From the NCBI GenBank assembly GCA_035533075.1, contig DATLUO010000100.1, forward strand, positions 1-37,585: a DNA stretch of 37,585 nt, written 5' to 3'. Source of the stretch: Pirellulales bacterium. Lineage in GTDB: Bacteria; Planctomycetota; Planctomycetia; Pirellulales; JAICIG01. Below, piece after piece: positions 23,137 through 31,338 of the stretch (position 1 is its first letter; every line of letters starts with the position of its first letter). The position numbers were made by a program, and so were the translations under genes. The notes under the pieces were generated by a model that had not been told where the DNA came from, did no database searches, and saw nothing but the letters and a program-made list of their open reading frames with translations.

Positions 23137-24594
23137 ATGACCCCCAACTGCGAAAAGTCAGCGCTCCCAATAGCCATGCTCCTCAATCGGCGACAACTCT
23201 TTGACAAGGCAACAACCGGTCTGGGCGCCGTCGCGCTGGCAGCGCTGTTGCATGATGACGCGGCCAAAGCCGACGGCGCCTTGCCCGGCTTGCCCCACTT
23301 CGCTCCCAAAGCGAAGCGAATCATCTACCTATTTCAGTCCGGCGCGCCCTCGCAACTCGATCTGTTCGATTACAAGCCGCGCCTGGCCGACCTGCGGGCC
23401 AGCGAATTGCCCGACTCGGTCCGCATGGGACAGCGGCTGACCGGTATGACGGCCACGCAGGCCAGCTTTCCCGTCGCCCCCAGCAGGTTCAAGTTCGCCC
23501 GGCACGGGCAGAGCGGCGCGTGGCTGAGCGAGCTGCTGCCGCACACCGCCAAGATCGCCGACCGGCTGTGCTTCGTGAAGTCGATGCACACAGAGGCCAT
23601 CAACCACGATCCGGCGGTGACCTTCTTCCAGACCGGCGCTCAGCTTGCCGGCCGGCCCAGCATCGGTGCGTGGATCGTCTACGGCCTGGGAAGCGAGAAC
23701 CAGAACTTGCCCGGCTTCGTGGCCATGATCTCGCAAGGGTCGGGCAACCCCAACGATCAGCCGCTCTACGACCGCCTGTGGGGCAGCGGCTTTCTACCGA
23801 CGAAATACCAGGGAACAAAATTCCGCTCTACCGGCGACCCCGTGCTCTTTCTTTCCAACCCGCCGGGCGTCGATGCCGGCACGCGGCGGCAGATGCTCGA
23901 CGACCTGGTGAAGCTCAATCAAGAGCGGCTTCGCCAGCAAGGCGATCCGGAAATCGCCACCCGCATCGCGCAGTATGAGCTGGCCTGGCGGATGCAGTCG
24001 TCGGTGCCCGACTTGACCGACGTCTCCAACGAGCCGGAGCACGTGTTCGAGCTTTACGGCCCCGACGCGCGGCGGCCCGGCACGTTCGCGGCCAACTGCC
24101 TGCTGGCCCGCCGGCTGGTCGAGCGTGGCGTGCGCTTCGTGCAACTCTTTCATCGCGGCTGGGACCAGCACACGAACCTGCCGAAGCAGATCGTGGGCCA
24201 ATGCCGCGACACCGACCAGGCCTCGGCGGCGCTGGTGTTCGACCTGGCGCGTCGCGGGCTGCTCGACGACACGCTGGTGGTCTGGGGCGGCGAGTTCGGC
24301 CGCACGGTCTACTGCCAGGGCCGGCTGACGGCCGAAGACTACGGCCGCGACCACCATCCGCGCTCGTTCACGATCTGGCTGGCCGGCGCCGGCATCAAGC
24401 CGGGCGTCACGCACGGCGCCACCGACGATTTCAGCTACAACATCGTCGAGAACCCCGTTCACGTTCACGATCTGCACGCGACGCTCATGTACTGCCTGGG
24501 CATCGACCACGAGCGGCTGACCTACAAATTCCAGGGCCGCTATCACCGGCTGACCGACGTGGCCGGGAAAGTGGTCCGCGAGATCCTGGCCTAG
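23137..24594 (+). CDS. DUF1501 family secreted protein
   Basis: 485 residues. A twin-arginine-like N-terminus ([20 protein letters not shown]) fits Tat export. The body matches DUF1501: [58 protein letters not shown], and near the end [20 protein letters not shown] followed by [12 protein letters not shown]1501 proteins share the alkaline-phosphatase-like fold, and in planctomycetes they are usually encoded directly after a DUF1549/DUF1553 cytochrome-type gene. That partner is absent: the upstream gene is a divergent Rpn nuclease. ATG 23137 is used; ATG 23176 would still keep the Tat signal. Enzymatic role unproven for the family. Confidence 0.92.
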   Translation: MTPNCEKSALPIAMLLNRRQLFDKATTGLGAVALAALLHDDAAKADGALPGLPHFAPKAKRIIYLFQSGAPSQLDLFDYKPRLADLRASELPDSVRMGQRLTGMTATQASFPVAPSRFKFARHGQSGAWLSELLPHTAKIADRLCFVKSMHTEAINHDPAVTFFQTGAQLAGRPSIGAWIVYGLGSENQNLPGFVAMISQGSGNPNDQPLYDRLWGSGFLPTKYQGTKFRSTGDPVLFLSNPPGVDAGTRRQMLDDLVKLNQERLRQQGDPEIATRIAQYELAWRMQSSVPDLTDVSNEPEHVFELYGPDARRPGTFAANCLLARRLVERGVRFVQLFHRGWDQHTNLPKQIVGQCRDTDQASAALVFDLARRGLLDDTLVVWGGEFGRTVYCQGRLTAEDYGRDHHPRSFTIWLAGAGIKPGVTHGATDDFSYNIVENPVHVHDLHATLMYCLGIDHERLTYKFQGRYHRLTDVAGKVVREILA

Positions 24595-24618
24595 CCTGGA
24601 TGATTCTGCGGCGCGTAG

Positions 24619-24638
24619 CTGGCTTCGTGAGAAGCCAG
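24619..24638. repeat. Compact hairpin (8-bp stem, GTGA loop) between convergent genes
   Basis: CTGGCTTC-GTGA-GAAGCCAG is a perfect 8-bp stem flanked by GTAG and GTAGC. It lies between the stops of the DUF1501 gene (24594) and the P-loop ATPase gene (24654). It could serve as a bidirectional terminator but has no T-run. It has the same architecture as 11399-11418 and 29763-29782. Confidence 0.75.
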
Positions 24639-24653
24639 GCCGTAGCGGGCCTC

Positions 24654-26192
24654 TCAGCCCAGGCCGCGGTCGTAGGCATCTTGCTCGCGCTGATAGAGGG
24701 CCAGCACCGACTCGAATGTCTCGCCGGAAATCTGCCAAGAAGGGTTCTCGTCGGTGTAGGCGTTGGCGTGCGAGACGAATAGCCGGTGCAGAAACTTGAA
24801 CAAATGCCGCGGCACCCGCAACGTGCGCAGCGCGTCGATCAGCCGCCGCTCGCTCACCGATTCTTGGAACAGCGTCCGCAGCGACGGCGTTTGCCCGTTG
24901 ATGGCGCAGGCCTTCAGCCGGGCGTTGGCCACGTCGTAGAGGGCTTCGCCGGTCCAGCCCAACGACCGCACCAGGTTCTGCTTGTCGAGCCGGGCACGCT
25001 GGTAAAAATCGTGGGCCTCGCGGTCGGCGAAGTACGACAGTTCGATCGGCAGCAGCAGCTTGAAGCCAATGCCCGGATGCTTGAGAAACTTGTTGTCGAG
25101 CATCGGCCACAGCAGGGCCTTCATCTGTTCCGGCGAGCCGTTGATCAGGTGCGGCTCGTCGACGCGATCGACCAGCACGATGATGCCCGAAAAACCGAGC
25201 GTCCGCAGCACGCCCTGAAACTTGGCCAGCAGCTCGAAACGGTCGTCGGTGCGTTCCTTGGTGGGCAAGGGCTGCCCGGCCAGCTCGTCGACCGAAAAGT
25301 TCATCAGCACCTGCCGCAAGGGATTCGGCTCGTGATTGACCACGCGCAACTGCCGCATGATGGCACGCGCGCGCCAGTACCACTTCCAGCTTCGCGCGGC
25401 CAGTGGAATCCAGCCGGCGGCGGCGAAGACGTAGGGCCAAGGGCTGGCCAGCCAGTCCCATTTTTGCAGCCCCACGATGAGGCCGAAGACCACGAGCACC
25501 GTCACGATGCCCAAGGCCAGCGGCCAACGGGTGCGCCAGGTGTGAAAGCGCAGGCGACGGCGCAAGCGGTGCCAGCGCTGACGGAAGTTTTCGGCCGTCG
25601 ATTGGTCGTAGATGGCGGCCAGCAGCAACAGGTCGCGCATTTGCGTGCGGTCGAGACGGCGAGGGTCGAGAGCGGGCGCGGGCGAGGCGGCGTCGCGGTG
25701 CCGCTTGTCACCCTCACCCCGGCCCGGGGCGCCCGCCTGCGGGCCCGGCGGGAGAGGGTGAGGCTTGTCGAGCAGGCGGTCGACCAACTGCGTGACGCCC
25801 AGCGAGAGGATGGCGTCCATGTGGTCCCACAGCTTCCAATAAGAAAGCACCTGTTCCAGGCGCCGGCGGCGGCCCAGCTTGTCGTGGAAGCGGTCGAGGA
25901 AGGGGTTGAAGTCGTCGTATTCGATGACGAAGAGTCGGCTGTCGGCGTGCTGGCGATTGTACTGCTCGACGTGCCGCACAATCTGCAGGCGCATGGCCGT
26001 TTTGCCCGCCCCCTTTTCGCCGAACACGATCGCGGTGGAAGGCTCCGAGGGATCGCCGTAGACTTTGTCCCAGGTGGGATGATGTGTGGTGTCGATGCAG
26101 AATTCCTTGAACACCGCGTCGGTCTGGGCGTCTTCTTCGGCAAAGGGATTGGCGGCGATGCCGTGGTGTTCGAGAAATTTTTGAATCTTCAT
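24654..26192 (-). CDS. Membrane-anchored P-loop ATPase of unknown function
   Basis: 512 residues. N-terminal FLEHHGIAANPFAEEDAQTD recalls the '..NPF' opening of ExeA/TniB-like AAA proteins. Walker A is GEKGAGKT at 58-65, and a Walker B-like strand is GIIVLVDRVDEP at about 336-347. Two hydrophobic segments (about 223-241 and 253-267) sit between them, so the ATPase is split by a membrane hairpin, as in KAP-type NTPases. After Walker B come LLLPIELSYF and helical regions to the end. Residues about 142-163 come from a 53-bp palindromic element inserted in frame. No neighbour suggests a pathway: it is convergent with DUF1501 and downstream of a secreted unknown. Confidence 0.8.
   Translation of the reverse strand: MKIQKFLEHHGIAANPFAEEDAQTDAVFKEFCIDTTHHPTWDKVYGDPSEPSTAIVFGEKGAGKTAMRLQIVRHVEQYNRQHADSRLFVIEYDDFNPFLDRFHDKLGRRRRLEQVLSYWKLWDHMDAILSLGVTQLVDRLLDKPHPLPPGPQAGAPGRGEGDKRHRDAASPAPALDPRRLDRTQMRDLLLLAAIYDQSTAENFRQRWHRLRRRLRFHTWRTRWPLALGIVTVLVVFGLIVGLQKWDWLASPWPYVFAAAGWIPLAARSWKWYWRARAIMRQLRVVNHEPNPLRQVLMNFSVDELAGQPLPTKERTDDRFELLAKFQGVLRTLGFSGIIVLVDRVDEPHLINGSPEQMKALLWPMLDNKFLKHPGIGFKLLLPIELSYFADREAHDFYQRARLDKQNLVRSLGWTGEALYDVANARLKACAINGQTPSLRTLFQESVSERRLIDALRTLRVPRHLFKFLHRLFVSHANAYTDENPSWQISGETFESVLALYQREQDAYDRGLG
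25703..25769. repeat. In-frame palindromic insertion with 7-bp direct repeats
   Basis: GCTTGTC occurs at 25703-25709 and 25763-25769, and a 53-bp segment (25710-25762) lies between. TCACCCTC at the left end, which includes the last two bases of the left repeat, is complemented by GAGGGTGA at the right. Inner GCCCGC and GCGGGC form a further stem. Element plus one repeat copy is 60 bp, exactly 20 codons, so the ATPase frame is kept. The encoded residues include PLPPGPQAGAPGRGEG, flanked by a duplicated Asp-Lys. Confidence 0.85.
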
Positions 26193-26207
26193 GGGCCGTC
26201 CGTGAGA

Positions 26208-26258
26208 TTTTGGATTTTCGATTTTAGATTTTCGATTGTCGGAATCGAAAATCCAAAA
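26208..26258. repeat. A/T-rich inverted repeat
   Basis: Perfect 16-bp arms, TTTTGGATTTTCGATT at 26208-26223 and its complement at 26243-26258, with a 19-nt loop that itself holds another GATTTTCGATT copy. It lies between the stop of the secreted unknown (26278) and the ATPase start (26192). It is far more A/T-rich than its surroundings. It could terminate the upstream gene, or be a dispersed repeat. Confidence 0.8.
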
Positions 26259-26277
26259 CTGCGAGCGTGCCGCTCGC

Positions 26278-26871
26278 CTATTTCTCCTTCAAGCTGTCGA
26301 TCATCCGCCCGAACGCCTTTTTGCTGTCGGCGACGGTCTGCTTGGCGCCGATCAGCTTGATGAAGTAGTTGCCGGTCTTCTTGCCTTTCTTGGTGGTCTC
26401 GATGATGGCGGCCAGCATGCGGTAGTTTTCGCGTTCGACGGTCGGTCCGCCGGCGAATGGCCCGCCCGGCTTGTCGAGGTAGGTGCCCGACACATCGACC
26501 AGCGTCACTTTTTGTCCGGCGATTTCCTTCTCTTCCACCTTGGCCGATTTGGACGTGTCCGATTCGTCGGACTGACGAAACTGGCCATACCAGCGGTTGA
26601 CGTTGTCTTCGATGCTGCCGCCCGCGCCCATCACGGTCACGCGGGCGGGACGCGCGTCGCCGGTCACGGCCGGCACCTCGTATTCATACTCGATGATGTT
26701 GACCCTGGGCTGCTTTCGCTGCCACGAGTCGGGCACGGCCAGCTCAAAGCGGCCGTCGGAGAGCACCATCTTTTCGGCCTTGGCGTCTTTGTCGGCGGCA
26801 AAAGCCGTCGCGCCGGCGGCGAGGCAGAGCATTGCGGAAAGCATCGCGCCGCAAACGTTTCTCGTGTTCAT
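26278..26871 (-). CDS. Secreted protein of unknown function
   Basis: 197 residues with a clear signal peptide (MNTRNVCGAMLSAMLCLAAG ATAFAAD). The mature part contains FELAVPDSWQRKQPRVNIIE and YEYEVPAV, then RVTVMGAGGSIEDNVNRWYG. A Lys-rich region follows, ending TGNYFIKLIGAKQTVADSKK AFGRMIDSLKEK. The layout, a short beta-rich domain closing with 'F..M..S.K', recalls small periplasmic PsbP/Mog1-like domains, but this is a weak impression and no family is claimed. It sits between the GYF_2 gene and the ATPase gene on the same strand, so it may share their transcript. Confidence 0.75.
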   Translation of the reverse strand: MNTRNVCGAMLSAMLCLAAGATAFAADKDAKAEKMVLSDGRFELAVPDSWQRKQPRVNIIEYEYEVPAVTGDARPARVTVMGAGGSIEDNVNRWYGQFRQSDESDTSKSAKVEEKEIAGQKVTLVDVSGTYLDKPGGPFAGGPTVERENYRMLAAIIETTKKGKKTGNYFIKLIGAKQTVADSKKAFGRMIDSLKEK

Positions 26872-26924
26872 AAGCGTTCTCTTGGTTGAGGGTCACCCTA
26901 CGCCTTTTCCTGTTGCCCGCCATT

Positions 26925-27875
26925 TTACTCTTCCGGCGGTTTTGGGCCAGCGGTCGCGTCGGCCGCGGGCGAGACGATCTGTTCGCTGACCACCTTCCAG
27001 ACAAGAAACGACAGTGGGATCATCGCCAAGAGCAGCACGACGATGGCGACGATCGGTCCCGTGTTCGACCGCTGCCGATAGCCGCGGGCCGTGCTGCTGC
27101 GTGTCGTGGCGGGCGCGGCCGCGGCGATCGGAAAGCCATCGGCCGCCGGAGCTGCCACCGGTGCGCCCGGAAACATGCCCGGTGCGACGGCTGCAACCGG
27201 AAACGCCGGCTGTGCCATGGCGGGGGCCGGTATCGGGGCGGCAGGCATCGGCATCGCGGGTGCCGCGGTTGGCAGGGGCATGCTGGCCAGCGGCGGCACG
27301 ACGGGCGCCGCGGCGGGGGCGGGGCCGGCCGGAGGCGACGGGAGTTGAGGAAACACGGTGGATGCCGGCCGCCAATCGGGCCAGTCTTGCCGCCAAACCA
27401 AGGAATCGGCCGTGACCCGCCCTTCCTGAATCCAGCCCCGAAACTCTTCGCCGCTGGCCGGGCCATATTGGCTCGTGGCGCCCGGTGGCGTCACGTACCA
27501 CTGCATTTGGGGCGCCTCGGCAATCGGATCGGCGGCGGCCACCGCGCCGACGGGTGCGGCGGTCGGCTGCGGCTGGTAAATCGTCGTTTGCTCAGCGTCG
27601 GCGACCAGGCCTCCACCGGGCGCTTGGACGGGGGCGGCCACGGGCGACGCCGCGCCGCCCTCAACCGGTGCCGAGGGGGCCGCGGGAACGGAGGCGGGTG
27701 CGGTTGGTGCGGCTGCAGCCTGCCGAGTGCCGCCGGCCGGCTTCGCCCAGGGCGAGCTTTCGGCCGGGATGTCGATCTTGGCCTCGCATCTCGGACAGCG
27801 GCCCTTTTTGCCCGCCAGCTCCGACTTGACATTCAATGCGCGTCCGCAGGCGGGACAGGTGAATTTGATGCCCAT
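26925..27875 (-). CDS. Zinc-ribbon, GYF_2 and C-terminal membrane helix protein
   Basis: 316 residues from ATG 27875 (MGIKFTCPACGRALNVKSEL); upstream codons in frame are not conserved. Cys pairs CPAC and CPRC form a zinc ribbon at about 7-31. A Pro/Ala-rich linker leads to a GYF_2 domain (MQWYVTPPGATSQYGPASGE ... VTADSLVWRQDWPDWRPA, about 123-170). A second Pro/Ala/Met-rich linker follows, then one membrane helix (GPIVAIVVLLLAMIPLSFLV) near the end. GYF_2 modules bind proline-rich peptides or act as adaptors in bacterial membrane proteins; a cytoplasmic sensor or scaffold tethered by its tail is the likely form. Codon bias in the linkers is extreme but the frame is clean. Confidence 0.85.
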   Translation of the reverse strand: MGIKFTCPACGRALNVKSELAGKKGRCPRCEAKIDIPAESSPWAKPAGGTRQAAAAPTAPASVPAAPSAPVEGGAASPVAAPVQAPGGGLVADAEQTTIYQPQPTAAPVGAVAAADPIAEAPQMQWYVTPPGATSQYGPASGEEFRGWIQEGRVTADSLVWRQDWPDWRPASTVFPQLPSPPAGPAPAAAPVVPPLASMPLPTAAPAMPMPAAPIPAPAMAQPAFPVAAVAPGMFPGAPVAAPAADGFPIAAAAPATTRSSTARGYRQRSNTGPIVAIVVLLLAMIPLSFLVWKVVSEQIVSPAADATAGPKPPEE

Positions 27876-28101
27876 GATGTCAGCGACGGGTCTCTCGGCC
27901 AAAACGACGCGCTCGGCAGACTCCTGCCGCTCTTAACGCATTTTAGCCTAGCGACGTGCGGGGGGAAACCGGGACGCTCAACATCCGGCTGGTGTCCAGC
28001 AGTCCGTCGCACGATCCACCGTTTTCGATCCTCTATGGCCGCGACGTGCTTCGTCTTCCGCTCAAACAGGAATGACGGCGACAAGCGCAGGTCAGTCGCG
28101 A

Positions 28102-29700
28102 TTACGAGGCCTGCGGCACGCGGCGCTGACCGACGACCTTGGCATCCAGCCATTCGATGGCCACGCGGCGGCCGAACTCGCGCTCGAAAGGCGCCGCGCG
28201 GCGGCGAGCGGCCCAGAGATCGACTTCGGGCGGTTCGTCGGACACCACTCGCATCGTGATCTCGTCGGCCGCGATCGAGACCAGAATGTCTCGCACCTGC
28301 TGCGTGTTGCTGCGATCGAACCCGCCGGCCAATCGCAAAATGGCCGCCAGCTTGCGCACACGTTGCTGGTCTTTGCCCGACAGCCGTTTGAAGTTCTTGT
28401 GCTTCTTCTTCGGCTCCTTGCCGCGGTGGTAGCGGGCAAGGTTGGCGATCAATTCAAGCTGGTGCGTCTGGAAACCAGCCAGCCGGCTGTGCAGAATCAA
28501 ATGGTAGCTGTGCTTGTGGTGCTTCTCGTAGTCGATCATGTAGCCCACGTCTTGCAGTCGTGCGGCGGCGTCGAGCAGCAACCGGTCGGAAGTCGCCAGG
28601 CCGGCCTCGCCCATGACTTGCGACAGAATCTGCGTGGCCAGTTTCGCCACCTGCCGCGAGTGCTTCAGGTCGGCCCCGCAGTTGGCCGCGAAGCGTTCGA
28701 TGGCCGCATCCTGGTCGTGCGGGTCGTCGCTCCGCGCGCCGCGCGATTGTTCCAGCATCATCAAGAGCAGGCCGTCGCGCACTCCGCGGTCGTGAACTTG
28801 CAGCCGATTGACGCGGAACCGCCGCATCAGGCCGTCGATGATGGCGACCCCGGCGAGGATGATGTCGGCCCGGTCGGGGCTGAGGCCGGGCAGATTGCGG
28901 CGGGCCTTGAGGGGCAGCTTTCGCAGCCGGTCGAGCAGGTGCCCGACTTCAGCGTGCGTGACTTCGTAACCGCGCAGCGGCAGGCCGGTTTGCCCTTTGG
29001 AGGCCATCACCATTTCGGCCAGCGTGGTGAAGGTGCCGCCCGAACCGATCATCAGGTGCGGCCAGAACACCAGGCGCTTGGTGTGTCGGCGCAGCTCGTG
29101 GTCGATGCCGCCCGCCAAGTTCTCGAAGGCCTCGCCGCCCGACTCCTGGCCGTTCAAGTAGAGGTCGGTCATCCGCACCGCGCCCAACGGCGTGGTGTAG
29201 ACCTCTTCGATCGCTCTGCCGGAGGCCAGGATGATCTCCGTGCTGCCGCCGCCGATGTCGGCGATGGCCACGTTTTTGCCGTCGAGCTGAAAGGCCCGCG
29301 CCACGCTGGAGAAGGCCAGATGGGCTTCCTGTTCGGCGCCGATCACGTCGATGTCGAGGCCGATCTCCTGTTTTGCCCGGCGGCAGAACTCTTCGCCGTC
29401 GGCCGCTTCCCGCAACGCGCAGGTGCCGATCACCCGCAACTCGCGCACCTGATAGCCGGCGGCAATCTGCTTCATCCGCTTCAAGGCTTCCAGCGAGCGT
29501 TCGACGGCCGCCGCGTTCAGTCGACCCGTGGCCGCCAGGTCTTTCCCCAACCGGGCGGTGTCTTTTTCTTCCGTCAAGATGCGGTAGTTGCCGTCGCGCA
29601 GGGCCTCGGCCACCACCAGACGAATGCTATTCGTGCCGACGTCGATGGCCGCCAGGCGGTGCGCCAGGTCGGGCGAAAGGTAGTATTGTTGTTGTTCCAT
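28102..29700 (-). CDS. Ppx/GppA-family exopolyphosphatase / guanosine pentaphosphatase
   Basis: 532 residues from ATG 29700 (MEQQQYYLSPDLAHRLAAID); the frame is open further upstream, but that part crosses the ribF region and is not conserved. The actin-like ASKHA fold shows its phosphate motifs: AAIDVGTNSIRLVVAE, RVIGTCALREAADG, VAIADIGGGSTEIILA and IGSGGTFTTLAEM. From about residue 330 an HD-like helical domain follows (DAAARLQDVGYMIDYEKHHK, HSRLAGFQTHQLELIANLAR, YHRGK), as in longer Ppx proteins. It degrades polyphosphate and/or converts pppGpp to ppGpp in the cytoplasm; sequence alone does not separate the two. It is divergent from ribF, with 147 bp between starts. Confidence 0.93.
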   Translation of the reverse strand: MEQQQYYLSPDLAHRLAAIDVGTNSIRLVVAEALRDGNYRILTEEKDTARLGKDLAATGRLNAAAVERSLEALKRMKQIAAGYQVRELRVIGTCALREAADGEEFCRRAKQEIGLDIDVIGAEQEAHLAFSSVARAFQLDGKNVAIADIGGGSTEIILASGRAIEEVYTTPLGAVRMTDLYLNGQESGGEAFENLAGGIDHELRRHTKRLVFWPHLMIGSGGTFTTLAEMVMASKGQTGLPLRGYEVTHAEVGHLLDRLRKLPLKARRNLPGLSPDRADIILAGVAIIDGLMRRFRVNRLQVHDRGVRDGLLLMMLEQSRGARSDDPHDQDAAIERFAANCGADLKHSRQVAKLATQILSQVMGEAGLATSDRLLLDAAARLQDVGYMIDYEKHHKHSYHLILHSRLAGFQTHQLELIANLARYHRGKEPKKKHKNFKRLSGKDQQRVRKLAAILRLAGGFDRSNTQQVRDILVSIAADEITMRVVSDEPPEVDLWAARRRAAPFEREFGRRVAIEWLDAKVVGQRRVPQAS

Positions 29701-29762
29701 CGCGTGGGTGCTGGCCGGCAAGGTCGGTACATGTAACCATATCATACGCGGCGGGGTCGCGG

Positions 29763-29782
29763 GGAGACGGTTGACCGTCTCC
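29763..29782. repeat. Compact hairpin (8-bp stem, TTGA loop) between ppx-like gene and ribF
   Basis: GGAGACGG-TTGA-CCGTCTCC, a perfect 8-bp stem with a 4-nt loop in the divergent promoter region, where a terminator is not expected. It has the same 8-4-8 build as the hairpins at 11399-11418 and 24619-24638. Confidence 0.75.
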
Positions 29783-29847
29783 GCCCGTCCCAGGATAATC
29801 GGTCTGGTTGCGTCTAACATGCTGTTTTTTCGTCGGTTCCGTCGCCT

Positions 29848-30774
29848 GTGAAACTCATACGTGAACTGACCGGCTTGCCCGATGGGCTTCGCGGTGGGGC
29901 CTTGACCATCGGCAATTTCGACGGCGTACATCTCGGTCATGCCCGGCTCATTGAACGCCTGGTGGCGCGGGCCCGCGCGGTGGCCGGCCCGTCGGTGGTG
30001 TTTACGTTCGATCCGCATCCGGTGCGCTTGCTGCGGCCGGAGCGGGCACCCTGGCCGCTTACCTGGACCGAACGCAAAGCGCGATTACTGCAGCAATTGG
30101 GGGTCGATTGGATCATCGCCTATCCGACCGATGAGGCCCTGCTGGCGCTGTCGGACCGGGATTTCTTCCAGCAAATTGTGCGCGACAAATTAGCGGCACG
30201 CGCCATGGTGGAAGGGCCGAATTTCTTTTTCGGGCACAACCGCACCGGCACGATCGATGTCTTACGCAAACTGACGTCGGCCGCCGGGATGGAGCTCGAC
30301 GTGGTCGATCCGGTCGCGATCGACGGAGCGATTGTTTCCAGTTCGCTGGTCCGCGAGCTTATCGCAGGCGGCAAAGTCGACGAGGCCCGCCGCCTGCTGA
30401 CGGAGCCCTACCGCATCCGCGGAATCGTTCGGCACGGCGCGGGGCGCGGCGCCCGCATCGGCTTTCCCACGGCGAACCTGGCGGGCATCGACACGCTGCT
30501 GCCCGCCGCGGGCGTCTATGCGGGCCATGCGTTCATCGACGGACAGCGCTGGGCCGCGGCGATCAACGTGGGCGCCAATCCGACGTTCGGCGAGCAGGAC
30601 TTGAAGGTGGAGGTGCATCTGATCGACTTCCACCGCGCGATCTACGGCGAGCCGCTGGAGGTCGACTTCCTCAGCCGTCTACGCGACGTGCGGCCGTTCG
30701 GCGGCGTGGAAGAGCTGAAGCAGCAGCTTGCCCGCGATGTGGAGGCGGCGAAGGGGGTGGCGGATCCGACATGA
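29848..30774 (+). CDS. ribF: Bifunctional riboflavin kinase / FMN adenylyltransferase
   Basis: 308 residues, the normal length, beginning at GTG 29848. The N-terminal FAD synthetase domain shows the nucleotidyltransferase motif IGNFDGVHLGH, then VVFTFDPHPVRLLRP, VEGPNFFFGHNRTGTIDVLR and SSSLVRELIAGGKVDEARRL. The C-terminal kinase domain shows GRGARIGFPTANLAGIDTLL PAAGVYAG and INVGANPTFGE, with the Glu in EVHLIDF. The enzyme makes FMN and then FAD in the cytoplasm. No Shine-Dalgarno sequence is evident and no FMN riboswitch was recognised upstream. Confidence 0.95.
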   Translation: MKLIRELTGLPDGLRGGALTIGNFDGVHLGHARLIERLVARARAVAGPSVVFTFDPHPVRLLRPERAPWPLTWTERKARLLQQLGVDWIIAYPTDEALLALSDRDFFQQIVRDKLAARAMVEGPNFFFGHNRTGTIDVLRKLTSAAGMELDVVDPVAIDGAIVSSSLVRELIAGGKVDEARRLLTEPYRIRGIVRHGAGRGARIGFPTANLAGIDTLLPAAGVYAGHAFIDGQRWAAAINVGANPTFGEQDLKVEVHLIDFHRAIYGEPLEVDFLSRLRDVRPFGGVEELKQQLARDVEAAKGVADPT

Positions 30775-31087
30775 GCATCCGTGACAACGGATTCTTCATC
30801 TGCGGTCGTCAATCAGGTGCGGTCGCCTTCTGTAGCGTGCGACAAGCGAGCTTGGCGGTGGATGGTTCGTGAACGCTCCGATTGAACAAACGAAACGCAG
30901 GTCGGGCGCCCGTGGGTGTTGCTCGTGAAGAAACGCCGAAGTTGAAACGGCTTCAAGAGTTCCGTGCTTCCCCGCAAGACTTGCAATGAGTTCGGCACGC
31001 TGGCTGCGATGCCCCCGATCACCCAGTCGCGGCGCGTGGCCGCGACATTCGGATGGGTGAAACTTACGACAGAGAAGGAGTTTTAGC
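30775..31087. other. Intergenic region without a supportable gene
   Basis: 313 bp between ribF and the LEERIAPS gene. It contains a short match to the big inverted repeat (GACAAGCGAGCTTG near 30840; compare 3102-3114) and a small TTGAA/TTCAA palindrome near 30940. No promoter stands out. Confidence 0.5.
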
Positions 31088-31300
31088 ATGTCCGCGAAAT
31101 TCGAAATCGACCAGCTTGAAGAACGGATCGCCCCAAGCACCGTGGCGATCAGCCCCGTGAGTGCGGGCGTCAGCGGTAGTGACGGCGTCAGCGTCGGCCT
31201 GCCGCTGCTGGGCAACGTGTCTGTGGGCGTCAGCGCCAACGATAGCGTGAGCTTCAGTGGCGCGGGCCTCACGCTGCCCGGTCTAGGCGGGCTTCTCTAG
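31088..31300 (+). CDS. Small 'LEERIAPS' protein
   Basis: 70 residues behind a strong ribosome site (GAAGGAG ending 7 bp before ATG 31088). It opens MSAKFEIDQLEERIAPSTVA; the 'LE.LEERIAPS' block recurs at the N-terminus of many planctomycete proteins, by memory of the group, and resembles the LEPR-type sorting-like N-termini. The rest alternates Ser/Val/Gly with a beta-like repeat (GVSVGLPLLGNVSVGVSAND) and ends in LTLPGLGGLL. There is no classic signal peptide or membrane helix. Its stop codon lies in a perfect 17-bp tandem duplication, and a strong terminator follows. It may be a short exported or cell-envelope peptide; function unknown. Confidence 0.75.
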   Translation: MSAKFEIDQLEERIAPSTVAISPVSAGVSGSDGVSVGLPLLGNVSVGVSANDSVSFSGAGLTLPGLGGLL

Positions 31301-31332
31301 CACGATTGTTGCGAGAGCACGATTGTTGCGAG
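31299..31332. repeat. 17-bp tandem duplication over the stop region of the LEERIAPS gene
   Basis: The same 17 bp occur at 31299-31315 and 31316-31332 without mismatch; the first copy begins inside the TAG stop codon. It looks like a recent slippage or duplication, outside the coding part. Confidence 0.9.
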
Positions 31333-31338
31333 CCACGC

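Noticed and set aside
23794..25527. 577-codon open frame on the minus strand spanning the DUF1501 and ATPase genes
   Set aside because: It crosses the convergent junction of two real genes, is Arg/Ala-rich and lacks motifs.
24786..26360. 524-codon plus-strand frame opposite the P-loop ATPase
   Set aside because: It is the complement of a gene with clear Walker motifs, and its own composition is unnatural.
28072..29736. 554-codon plus-strand frame opposite the Ppx/GppA gene
   Set aside because: It is a complement of a clear enzyme gene without motifs of its own.
29701..29847. FMN riboswitch upstream of ribF
   Set aside because: The gap is only 147 bp and shows none of the conserved RFN-element blocks; only a short hairpin is present.
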